The position numbers were made by a program, and so were the translations under genes. Below, piece by piece: positions 1 to 6,258 of a DNA stretch of 6,258 nucleotides. Positions within the stretch are counted from its first letter, which is position 1, and each line of letters opens with the position of its first letter. The stretch is taken from the NCBI GenBank assembly GCA_903921835.1, contig CAIXRL010000189.1, forward strand, positions 1 to 6,258. Direction: 5' to 3'. Source of the stretch: Candidatus Eiseniibacteriota bacterium. GTDB lineage: Bacteria > Eisenbacteria > RBG-16-71-46. The notes under the pieces were generated by a model. The model had not been told where the DNA came from. It worked only from the letters and a program-made list of their open reading frames with translations, and did no database searches.

Positions 1-2038
1 GGTCCTCGGTGACCCGCTGCAGCGCCTTGTGCGCCGCCTTGCGGATGGCCAGGGCCTGCCCGGACTCACCGCCCAGGGGCGCCTTCTCGCCTGCGCTCTC
101 GCGGTGCGCGAAGGCCAGCCGCCAGACTCGCGCCAGGAAGCGGCTGCAGCCCTCGACCTGCTCGTCGGACCAGTCGATGTCCTTCTCCGGCGGGCCGGCG
201 AAGAGCACGAAGGTGCGCGCGGCGTCGGCCCCGAACTTGCCGACGATGTCCGAGGGCGAGACCACGTTGCCCCAGCGCTTGGACATCTTGCGGCCATCCT
301 CGCCCAGGATGATGCCCTGGTGCACCAGCTTGATGAACGGCTCCGGCGTGCTCACGACGCCGATGTCGAACAGCACCTTGTGCCAGAACCTCGCGTACAG
401 CAGGTGGAGCACGGCGTGCTCGGCCCCGCCGACGTAGAGGTCCACCGGCATCCAGTACTTCTCCTTCGCCGGCGCGACGAGCTGGTCGGGGTTCCTGGGA
501 TCGATGAAGCGCAGGTAGTACCAGCACGAACCCGCCCACTGCGGCATCGTGTTGGTCTCTCGCCTCGCGGTCCTGCCCGTCGCCGGGTCGGTCATGGTGA
601 GCCACTCGGTCGCGTTCGCGAGCGGGCTCTCCCCCGTGCCCGACGGCTTGTACTCCTTCAGCTCGGGCAGCCGCACGGGTAGCATCTGCTCGGGCAACGC
701 GCGGTGCTCGCCGTCCACCCAGATGACCGGGAACGGCTCGCCCCAGTAGCGCTGCCGCGCGAACACCCAGTCGCGTAGCTTGTAGTTCACGGCCTTCTGG
801 CCCTTGCCGCGCCCGTGCAGCCACGCGGTGATCTTCGGGATCGCGTCCACCGGCTTCAGGCCATCGATCGAGAACGCGCCGTCGGGAGTCGCGGAGTTGA
901 CCAGCGTGCCGTCGTCGGTCTCCACGAACGCCGCCGCCCGCACGTCGCCGCCCTGGACGACCTCGCGGATCGGCAGCCCGTACACGCGCGCGAACTCCCA
1001 GTCGCGCTCGTCGTGGCCGGGGACGGCCATGATCGCGCCCGTGCCGTAGCCCATCATGACGTAGTCGGCGATCCAGATCGGGAGCTTCTCGCCGTTCACG
1101 GGATTGACGGCGTACCCGCCCGTGAACACTCCGGTCTTCTCCTTGTCCTCCTGGCGCTGCTTGTCGCTCTTGCGCCTGGTCGCATCGACGTAGGCTTCGA
1201 CGGCCGCCTTCTGTGCCGGGGACGTGAGCGCGCCCAGCAGCGGGTGCTCGGGCGCCAGCACCATGTACGTGGCGCCGAACAGCGTGTCGGGGCGCGTGGT
1301 GAAGATGCGCAGATTGCCGTTCACGCCGTCGAGCGCGAAGTCCACCTCGGCGCCCAGGGAGCGGCCGATCCACTGCTTCTGCATCTCGAGCGTGCCGTTG
1401 GGCCAGTCCACGAGCTTGAGGTCGTCGAGCAGCCGCTCGGCGTACTCGGTGATCCGCAGCACCCACTGACGCATCGGCTGGCGGATCACCTCGTAGCCGC
1501 CGACCTCGCTCTTCCCCTCGATGACCTCCTCGTTGGCCAGCACCGTACCCAGCTCAGGGCACCAGTTGACCGGCACCTCGGCGACGTACGCGAGGCCCTT
1601 CTCGTAGAGCTTGAGGAAGATCCACTGCGTCCAGCGGTAGTACCCGGGATCGGTGGTGTCCACCTCGCGGTCCCAGTCGTACGACAGCCCTGCGCGCTTC
1701 ATCTGCTGGCGGAAGTTCGCGATGTTGAGCTGCGTCTGGATCGCGGGGTGCTCACCAGTCTTGATGGCGTGCTGCTCGGCCGGCAGCCCGAACGCGTCCC
1801 AACCCGTGCAGTGCAGCACGCTGAAGCCGCGCATGCGCTTGAAGCGGCACGTGATGTCCGTCGCCGTGTAGCCTTCGAGATGCCCGACGTGCAGCCCCGC
1901 GCCCGAGGGGTACGGGAACATGTCGATGCAGTAGTACTTCGGTTTGGCGGGGTCCTCGGTGGCGCGGAAGGTCTTCTGCTCGACCCAGTGTTCCTGCCAG
2001 CGCGGCTCGATCGTGGCGAACGGGTAGTACTTGCTCAT
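1..2038 (-). CDS. leuS: Leucyl-tRNA synthetase, C-terminus cut by window edge
   Basis: Class I aminoacyl-tRNA synthetase that charges tRNA-Leu with leucine in the cytoplasm. The frame is open from ATG at 2038 to base 1 (679 full codons). Visible in order: the HIGH motif as HVGH (residues 50-53); the CTGWDAFGLPAEQ block (about 77-88); a zinc-knuckle remnant with one CP pair (160-161) but no second Cys pair; the CP1 editing domain with TTRPDT (247-252) and GTGAIMAVPGHDERD (about 332-346); the YVGGAEHAVLHLLYARF block (535-551); and the KMSKS loop as KMSKR (584-588). The long leucine-specific insertion that E. coli has before KMSKS is absent, as in B. subtilis. The anticodon-binding domain begins near 600; usual family lengths of about 800-880 residues imply that some 150-200 residues lie off the left edge. 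The start is supported by GGAAGAG three bases upstream and by the family-typical N-terminus (YYPFATIEPRWQ). No frameshift is seen. Confidence 0.98.
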   Translation of the reverse strand, partial: MSKYYPFATIEPRWQEHWVEQKTFRATEDPAKPKYYCIDMFPYPSGAGLHVGHLEGYTATDITCRFKRMRGFSVLHCTGWDAFGLPAEQHAIKTGEHPAIQTQLNIANFRQQMKRAGLSYDWDREVDTTDPGYYRWTQWIFLKLYEKGLAYVAEVPVNWCPELGTVLANEEVIEGKSEVGGYEVIRQPMRQWVLRITEYAERLLDDLKLVDWPNGTLEMQKQWIGRSLGAEVDFALDGVNGNLRIFTTRPDTLFGATYMVLAPEHPLLGALTSPAQKAAVEAYVDATRRKSDKQRQEDKEKTGVFTGGYAVNPVNGEKLPIWIADYVMMGYGTGAIMAVPGHDERDWEFARVYGLPIREVVQGGDVRAAAFVETDDGTLVNSATPDGAFSIDGLKPVDAIPKITAWLHGRGKGQKAVNYKLRDWVFARQRYWGEPFPVIWVDGEHRALPEQMLPVRLPELKEYKPSGTGESPLANATEWLTMTDPATGRTARRETNTMPQWAGSCWYYLRFIDPRNPDQLVAPAKEKYWMPVDLYVGGAEHAVLHLLYARFWHKVLFDIGVVSTPEPFIKLVHQGIILGEDGRKMSKRWGNVVSPSDIVGKFGADAARTFVLFAGPPEKDIDWSDEQVEGCSRFLARVWRLAFAHRESAGEKAPLGGESGQALAIRKAAHKALQRVTED

Positions 2039-2068
2039 GGTCTCTTCCGGGTGAAGGGTGAAGCTGGC

Positions 2069-2098
2069 ACCTTACCCGAACCGCCGAGGCCCCGTCAC
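2069..2098 (-). promoter_or_regulatory. Possible sigma-70-like promoter for leuS (weak)
   Basis: On the minus strand, GTGACG (2093-2098; four of six bases match TTGACA) is followed after 18 bases by TAAGGT (2069-2074; three of six match TATAAT). It lies about 30 bases upstream of the leuS ATG, between that gene and the foldback element. In a high-GC genome such matches occur by chance. It is listed because leuS is separated from the gene upstream by a 264-base gap holding a strong palindrome, so it may need its own promoter. A tandem GGGTGAA pair (2049-2062, plus strand) lies closer to the start, with no known meaning. Confidence 0.2.
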
Positions 2099-2122
2099 GC
2101 CGCGCCGGCAGCCGCGCCTGTG

Positions 2123-2306
2123 CTAGCCCGGTGTATTCATGAACCGCGAGCCGAGAGCGCGAGATGTGCGTCAGCCGCAAGAAGATCGGCCGGCCGCGCC
2201 GGAACCGTGTTCTCAACACGATGAGGACAGCGGCCGGTCGAGCTTCGCAGCGGATGACGTGCAGATCGCGCTCGTAGGCCGCGGGCTCATGAATACTCCG
2301 GGCTAG
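2123..2306. repeat. Long inverted repeat (MITE-like or foldback element) between CTAG ends
   Basis: The arms 2127-2197 and 2230-2302 are imperfect reverse complements. My hand alignment pairs about 57 of 73 columns, best at the outer 19 bases, where only two differ (outer end CCCGG, T or A, GTATTCATGA). The 32-base centre holds a smaller hairpin, CGTGTT-ctc-AACACG (2206-2220), so almost the entire 176 bases can fold into one hairpin. CTAG flanks both ends (2123-2126 and 2303-2306). It could be a 4-bp target duplication, but CTAG is self-complementary and could equally be part of the arms. No transposase is encoded; frames crossing it look like chance. The shape suggests a non-autonomous transposable element. 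A REP-like repeat or an oversized transcription stop for the upstream gene is the alternative. No family is assigned. Confidence 0.75.
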
Positions 2307-3220
2307 CGGTACGCGCGCTTGAGGCTCCCCCACGTCGTCTTCCGCGCGGGCACCTGGGCGGCACAGGCCGTCACGTACGCGGCTCCGCCCATCGCGCTGA
2401 AATCAGTGGTCGATACGGACTGACCATAGCAGGCGAGGTTGGGCGCCGGCGGCAGGGCCTGGTCGGTCATCCAGAGGGACCGATCGGCGTACGCGAAGAC
2501 CCGGATGCAACCGGAGGGACTCCCGATCGCCGCGAGCGGGATGGCGAGTTCGACGCCCCGCGTGGCGCCCGCGCCCGAGCTCGTCCCGCAACCACCGCTC
2601 ACGCCCAGCGTGTCGCCGTTGTCGATCGCCGCAAGGACCCCGAGGGGATTCGTCCCGCCGCTGAGCGTCCCTGATCCGGGCACCGGCGCCGCACCGAGAT
2701 AGGTCTCGACGGCGTCGGTCGCGCTGAGCGTGTCCTCGCTCACGTACAGGTAGAAGGGGCCGAGTCCGAGGTTGCCAAAGCAGCGACAGTCGAACTCATA
2801 GTCCGCCGCGAAGCCAGTTCCAAAACGCAGGCCGGCCTCGGAAGTGAGTCGCGATGCGGAGGACGGGGTGGCGAGCACGTTCTGCCCACCGGGTCGGCAG
2901 TCGATGAACACGCGCAGGTCGTCGGCGATGTTCCCCGGGTCGATGGGGTTGTAGGTCGCCAGCAGGTTGCCCGAGACGAACAGGTGCAACACGCCATCGG
3001 CCACGAAGCCGTACAGCTCGTCGAGTTCGCTGTGGCCGCTGGAACCCGGGATTCCGAGCACGTACGGGCCAGCGATTCCATAGCTCCGAGTCTGTGTCGC
3101 AAGCGGGGGTCCATACTCCGGATCCAGGCTGCCGTCGACGGTCACGCAGAGTGCGGGGACAGCGAACGCGGCCGCGACGGTGAGCGCGACGAGTACGAGG
3201 GCGGTTCGGGGAGTGCGCAT
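2303..3220 (-). CDS. Secreted beta-rich protein of unknown function
   Basis: A 305-residue protein with a Sec signal peptide: an RTPR n-region, then a hydrophobic stretch at about residues 7-24. There is no valid lipobox, because Leu precedes Cys25. The mature part opens with VDGSLDPEYGPPLATQT (about 28-44), then a SELDELYGFVADGVLHLFVSGNL block (64-86), a FIDCRPGGQN block (105-114), and NPLGVLAAIDNGDTLGVSGG (191-210) leading to GVELAIPLAAIG (222-233). This order resembles secreted CBM9/DOMON-like beta-sandwich proteins, usually annotated hypothetical, in several Gram-negative phyla; that is recollection, and no binding function is claimed. Seven cysteines follow the signal region, so disulfides are possible. 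The tail TTWGSLKRAYR is basic and distinctive, with no PEP-CTERM or LPXTG motif. The start is fixed by GGAGG four bases before ATG; further upstream the frame lacks the signal peptide. A small GGCC-GAAA-GGCC hairpin (3239-3250) lies in the leader. The TAG stop lies inside the CTAG bordering the foldback element. Confidence 0.88.
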   Translation of the reverse strand: MRTPRTALVLVALTVAAAFAVPALCVTVDGSLDPEYGPPLATQTRSYGIAGPYVLGIPGSSGHSELDELYGFVADGVLHLFVSGNLLATYNPIDPGNIADDLRVFIDCRPGGQNVLATPSSASRLTSEAGLRFGTGFAADYEFDCRCFGNLGLGPFYLYVSEDTLSATDAVETYLGAAPVPGSGTLSGGTNPLGVLAAIDNGDTLGVSGGCGTSSGAGATRGVELAIPLAAIGSPSGCIRVFAYADRSLWMTDQALPPAPNLACYGQSVSTTDFSAMGGAAYVTACAAQVPARKTTWGSLKRAYR

Positions 3221-3330
3221 TGGGCCTCCGGGATGAGGGGCCTTTCGGCCGGTCGGTGCCGCCTGAGCTTGGATTCTTGCGTCGGCTCCAAAGTGCGCAT
3301 CTTCGGGGGCCCGGGTGATCGACGGGGCCG

Positions 3331-3783
3331 TCAGGCCGGCGCGTCGCCCCCGCGCACCGCCTCCAGGCACCACGCGTAGAGCGCATCGTAGACGATCCAC
3401 TCGGCGGCGAGGACATCGTGGTCGCTGTGCAGGCCAAGCCGGCGGAAGCCCTCGGCCACGGCCTTCAGGCCCGCCGACTCGGGGAGCGCCCGCGGCGAAC
3501 CCGGGATGTCGGCGCCGTTCACGATGCGCGCGAGCATGAGCAGCCCCGCGTCCCGCCCGAGGCCGTAGACGCGCACGATCGCGTCGAACGAGCACTCCTC
3601 GCCGTGGTGGCCCAGCTCGGCCCCCGGCATGTCGAACGGGATCGCGCCCTCGCGTTCAGCCAGCTCCGCGACGCGGTCCGACGGCGCGAACAGAAACGTC
3701 GCGGACGGGTCCACGAAGCGCCGGATGAGCCAGGGGCAGGCGACGCGGTCCACCTTCACGTGTTCACGCGTGATCCATTTCAT
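3331..3783 (-). CDS. Stand-alone ChrB C-terminal domain protein (chromate-resistance family)
   Basis: A 150-residue protein matching the C-terminal domain of the chromate-resistance protein ChrB (Pfam Chrome_Resist). It opens KWITREHVKVDRVACPWLIRRF (2-23), continues with FLFAPSD (30-36) and the HHGEECSFDAIVRVY segment (59-73; His60, Cys64 and Asp67 are likely conserved), and closes with DHDVLAAEWIVYDALYAWC. Full ChrB proteins carry an extra N-terminal domain of about 150 residues, absent here, so this is the single-domain form. ChrB is linked to the chrA chromate efflux operon, but no chrA or other metal gene is present, so a chromate role is uncertain. The start has AGGAGGGAGG just upstream (GGAGG four bases from ATG), the strongest ribosome site in the window. 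The gene follows holA after 70 bases, probably in the same transcript. The gap to the secreted gene is 110 bases. Confidence 0.88.
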   Translation of the reverse strand: MKWITREHVKVDRVACPWLIRRFVDPSATFLFAPSDRVAELAEREGAIPFDMPGAELGHHGEECSFDAIVRVYGLGRDAGLLMLARIVNGADIPGSPRALPESAGLKAVAEGFRRLGLHSDHDVLAAEWIVYDALYAWCLEAVRGGDAPA

Positions 3784-3853
3784 GCGTCCTCCCTCCTGGC
3801 CCGTGCGCCTTCGATGCGGTGCGCGGGCGCGTGGTGCGCCGCCCGAGCCGCGT

Positions 3854-4942
3854 TCAGCGCGTCGCGATCTCGCGCGTTGCCTGCTCGAGCGCCACCAGTG
3901 CGTCCACGCGCCCGCCCTTCCACGCAGCCTCGGCGCGGTAGACCGCGTCCAACGCCCGCGCCAGCTCGGCCGAGCGCATCCGCCTGCCCAGGAGCGCCGC
4001 CGCCTCGCGGTGGAAGGCCCAGCCGCCGATCGCGCCGCCCACCGTGTTTCCCAGCGCCCAGAGCACCGACCCCTCGCTCTCGCCCGCTGCGATCAGCCGC
4101 CCGAGCCGCTGCGCCGCCAGCCCGGGCTCGCCCGACGCGACCGCGTGCAGGTAGTCCGCGAGGCCCGCGCCCACCACGGGGCGCTCCAGCGCGGCGACGT
4201 CCGCCACGGTCACGCGTCCGCGACCCGCGCAGCACGAGACCAGCTTGCCGAGCTCGGAGAGGAACGACACGCTCTCGTTCTCGCACGAGCGCAACAGCGC
4301 CTCGAGCGTGCCGGGCTCGGCAGCGAGCCCCTCGGCGGCGAGCCGGCGCTGGCCCCACGCGAGCAGCCTGCGCGAATCCGGAACGCCGATGCTGACGAAT
4401 ACCGCGCACGCACTCCGCAGCGAGGCGAGCGTCTTGCGCGGACTGTCGGCGGCCGCCTCGACCAGCACGAGGCAGGATTCGCCCGCGGGTCGCGCGACTC
4501 CCTCGGCCATCTCCGCCACGCGCTTCTCGCTGCGGACCAGGTTCTCGATCGCGTGCACGATGGTGAGCTCGCGCGCGGCGAACATGGAGATGCCGTGGTA
4601 GGCGGACAGCACGTCGTCCACGTCGTCCTCGCCCATGCGCAGGACGCGCGGCGTGGGTGCGTCCGGAACCGCCCGGCTCCAGGCACGACGGAAACCGGCA
4701 AGGAACTCGGCCTTCAGCGCCTCGTCGTCGCCCTCGAGGTAGAGGCTGGGCGGAAACGCACCCGCGTCCACCCACCCGAGCAGGGCCAGCGGATCGGTCG
4801 CGGCCGCGGCGCGCGCCGAACCCGCCCCGGGAGCGCGCGAGCGCGGGCGTGGCGGCGCGGCGGCCGCGCTCGCGCTACCAGCCTTCGACCGAGCGGCTGA
4901 GGACTTCGTCTGCAATCTTGTCGATGGCTGCCTTGCGTCCAT
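3854..4942 (-). CDS. holA: DNA polymerase III delta subunit (clamp loader)
   Basis: The delta subunit opens the beta sliding clamp as part of the clamp loader with delta-prime and tau/gamma. From ATG 4942 it has 362 residues (E. coli HolA has 343). The recognisable protein starts near residue 58: SLYLEGDDEALKAEFLAGFRRA (66-87) is the degenerate AAA+ P-loop region, DVLSAYHGISMFAARELTIVHAIENL (110-134) the clamp-contacting part, SCLVLVEAAADSPRKTL (156-172) the next strand, FLSELGKLVSCCAGRGRVTVADVAAL (227-252) the domain II-III link, and AVYRAEAAWKGGRVDALVALEQ (333-354) the C-terminal helices. Residues 15-50 are Ala/Arg/Pro/Ser-rich low complexity. The ATG start overlaps lptE by 68 bases with only a weak ribosome site. 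The only later GTG is codon 58 (4771), giving 305 residues but no ribosome site. The start is therefore open. lptE-holA adjacency is typical of many genomes. Confidence 0.92.
   Translation of the reverse strand: MDARQPSTRLQTKSSAARSKAGSASAAAAPPRPRSRAPGAGSARAAAATDPLALLGWVDAGAFPPSLYLEGDDEALKAEFLAGFRRAWSRAVPDAPTPRVLRMGEDDVDDVLSAYHGISMFAARELTIVHAIENLVRSEKRVAEMAEGVARPAGESCLVLVEAAADSPRKTLASLRSACAVFVSIGVPDSRRLLAWGQRRLAAEGLAAEPGTLEALLRSCENESVSFLSELGKLVSCCAGRGRVTVADVAALERPVVGAGLADYLHAVASGEPGLAAQRLGRLIAAGESEGSVLWALGNTVGGAIGGWAFHREAAALLGRRMRSAELARALDAVYRAEAAWKGGRVDALVALEQATREIATR
4835..4875 (-). other. Perfect 12-bp inverted repeat directly after the lptE stop
   Basis: GCGCGAGCGCGG at 4835-4846 and its exact reverse complement CCGCGCTCGCGC at 4864-4875 enclose a 17-base loop, all G/C apart from one T. 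The stem begins at the last base of the lptE TAG stop. On the minus-strand transcript it would form a very stable hairpin, but no U-tract follows, so it is not a classic intrinsic terminator. It lies within codons 23-36 of holA if that gene starts at 4942. It may slow ribosomes or protect the lptE end of the message. Chance formation in such GC-biased sequence is possible. Confidence 0.5.
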
Positions 4943-5348
4943 CGAGTTCCGTTCTTGCCGAATCTCCCGGCACGCTCTGCACGTAGTAGTTCGCGGTGCG
5001 GACGATCTCGTCGGTCCAGACCTCGCGGTTCTTCACGAGGTCCTTGAACGTGACCTGCACGGCGATCGTGACGCGGTACTCCTGCGCCTGCGCCGCGGTG
5101 GAAAAGCCGAACACCGCGTTCTTGTACTGGGTGACCTTGCCGCGCACGACGCAGTTGGCCGACTTCTCGTTCACGACGCGCAGGTGGTTGTCGCGCACGA
5201 AACGCGCGACGATCGCGTTCGTGATGTCCTGCTCGAGCGTGTACTCGGTCGTGCCGTTCTCGAACACCGGAACCGCGACGGCCTTCAGGTGCGTCGGCAG
5301 CAGCGCCGGGCTCGTGGTGTAGCCGCAGGAGGAAAGCGCGAGCCCCAC
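4875..5348 (-). CDS. lptE: LPS-assembly lipoprotein LptE, start uncertain
   Basis: LptE is an outer-membrane lipoprotein that plugs the LptD barrel and helps place lipopolysaccharide in the outer leaflet. From GTG 5348 the protein has 157 residues. Family features are a lipobox (LSSC, residues 5-8), then THLKAVAVPVFENGTTEYTLEQDITNAIVARFVRDNHLRVVNEKSANCVVRGKVTQY in outline (19-75), the EYRVTIAVQVTFKDLVKNREVW strands (89-110), and a helical C-terminus ending VEGW. GTG 5348 leaves only seven residues before the lipobox Cys and has no ribosome site. The same frame upstream encodes a basic n-region and a hydrophobic core (see the next entry), so the real start probably lies further up, close to the sigma-54 activator's stop. 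The gene is followed by holA, its usual neighbour. Confidence 0.92.
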   Translation of the reverse strand: MGLALSSCGYTTSPALLPTHLKAVAVPVFENGTTEYTLEQDITNAIVARFVRDNHLRVVNEKSANCVVRGKVTQYKNAVFGFSTAAQAQEYRVTIAVQVTFKDLVKNREVWTDEIVRTANYYVQSVPGDSARTELDGRKAAIDKIADEVLSRSVEGW

Positions 5349-5406
5349 GACCGCCAGCGCGGCCAGCAGGGCCGCTCGCGGCGCGCGGGGCGCGCGGGAT
5401 GGTGCG

Positions 5407-5423
<17 letters not shown>
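5349..5423 (-). other. In-frame lptE extension encoding the signal peptide, no standard start codon
   Basis: Read in the lptE frame upstream of GTG 5348, this stretch gives IPQLPDAPSRAPRAPR, then AALLAALAVV, running directly into GLALSSC. That is a normal lipoprotein signal peptide: an Arg-rich n-region and about 15 hydrophobic residues before the lipobox. The frame is closed by a stop at 5466-5468. Between that stop and 5348 I find no ATG, GTG or TTG. Unusual candidates are ATT at 5423-5421 (AGGA two bases upstream) and CTG at 5414-5412. Either would overlap the activator's TGA (5409-5407), which fits translational coupling. A base error that hides a normal start is also possible. Confidence 0.6.

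Positions 5424-6258
<835 letters not shown>

Noticed and set aside
2039..2122. T-box or other leader regulation of leuS
   Set aside because: The leader between the element and leuS is only about 84 bases, with no T-box sequence or terminator/antiterminator pair.
815..2224. Long plus-strand open frames (also 29-682) opposite leuS
   Set aside because: They are antisense to an unbroken leuS with all family motifs. Their translations are rich in Arg, His, Val and Leu, as expected of high-GC shadow frames.
1752..2333. Minus-strand open frame crossing the foldback element into leuS
   Set aside because: It runs out of frame through the leuS start and the inverted repeat. The protein has no recognisable domain and no supporting ribosome site.
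3293..3300. Second ATGCGCAC copy upstream of the secreted gene (ATG at 3300) as an alternative start
   Set aside because: It is 80 bases upstream and out of frame with the gene; the 8-9 base repeat is probably chance.
3221..3330. Riboswitch in the leader of the secreted gene
   Set aside because: A lone GGCC-GAAA-GGCC hairpin and a weak TTGGA/TCCAA pair do not match a riboswitch core that I know.
3221..3595. N-terminal extension of the secreted protein frame up to 3595
   Set aside because: The extension overlaps the ChrB-like gene out of frame. ATG 3220 has a GGAGG site and a signal peptide right after it.
3784..3853. Possible terminator between holA and the ChrB-like gene
   Set aside because: Only a 5-bp GGCGC/GCGCC stem with no T-run is visible. 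Read-through is more likely.
3418..4900. Long plus-strand frames (3418-4395, 3629-4900) and a second minus frame 3780-4775 over holA
   Set aside because: They are Arg/Pro/Ala-rich shadows of holA. The holA frame alone carries conserved blocks.

Overview
The window is a high-GC stretch (roughly two thirds G+C by eye) of a Gram-negative, LPS-making bacterium: it carries an LptE-type outer-membrane lipoprotein gene. All six genes I can support lie on the minus strand, so transcription runs from the right edge to the left. The secreted protein's C-terminal tail (W-G-x-L-K-x-x-Y-R) and the two-domain-free LeuRS style remind me of uncultured FCB-type or Eisenbacteria-like lineages. That placement is a weak guess from memory, not a result.

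Right to left, the layout is: (1) the C-terminal 283 residues of a sigma-54-dependent activator (AAA+ core plus Fis-type helix-turn-helix), cut by the right edge; (2) lptE, overlapping or abutting the activator's stop; (3) holA, the delta subunit of DNA polymerase III, overlapping lptE if its only ATG is used; (4) a 150-residue stand-alone ChrB C-terminal-type protein; (5) a 305-residue secreted beta-rich protein of unknown function; (6) a 176-bp long inverted repeat between CTAG tetranucleotides, resembling a MITE or other foldback element; (7) leuS, leucyl-tRNA synthetase, with 679 N-terminal residues present and the C-terminus cut by the left edge.

The genes are mostly housekeeping. lptE, holA and leuS are neighbours in many bacteria (in E. 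coli the order is leuS-lptE-holA). Here leuS lies on the other side, downstream of holA, separated by the ChrB-like gene, the secreted-protein gene and the foldback element. This is the accessory part of the window. I see no phage, CRISPR, toxin-antitoxin or defence system.

The points most worth a second look are: the foldback element, whose outer CTAG contains the secreted gene's stop codon; the lptE signal peptide, which is clearly encoded but has no ATG, GTG or TTG in front of it; and a perfect 12-bp inverted repeat starting at the lptE stop, inside the low-complexity leader of holA, which bears on where holA really starts.
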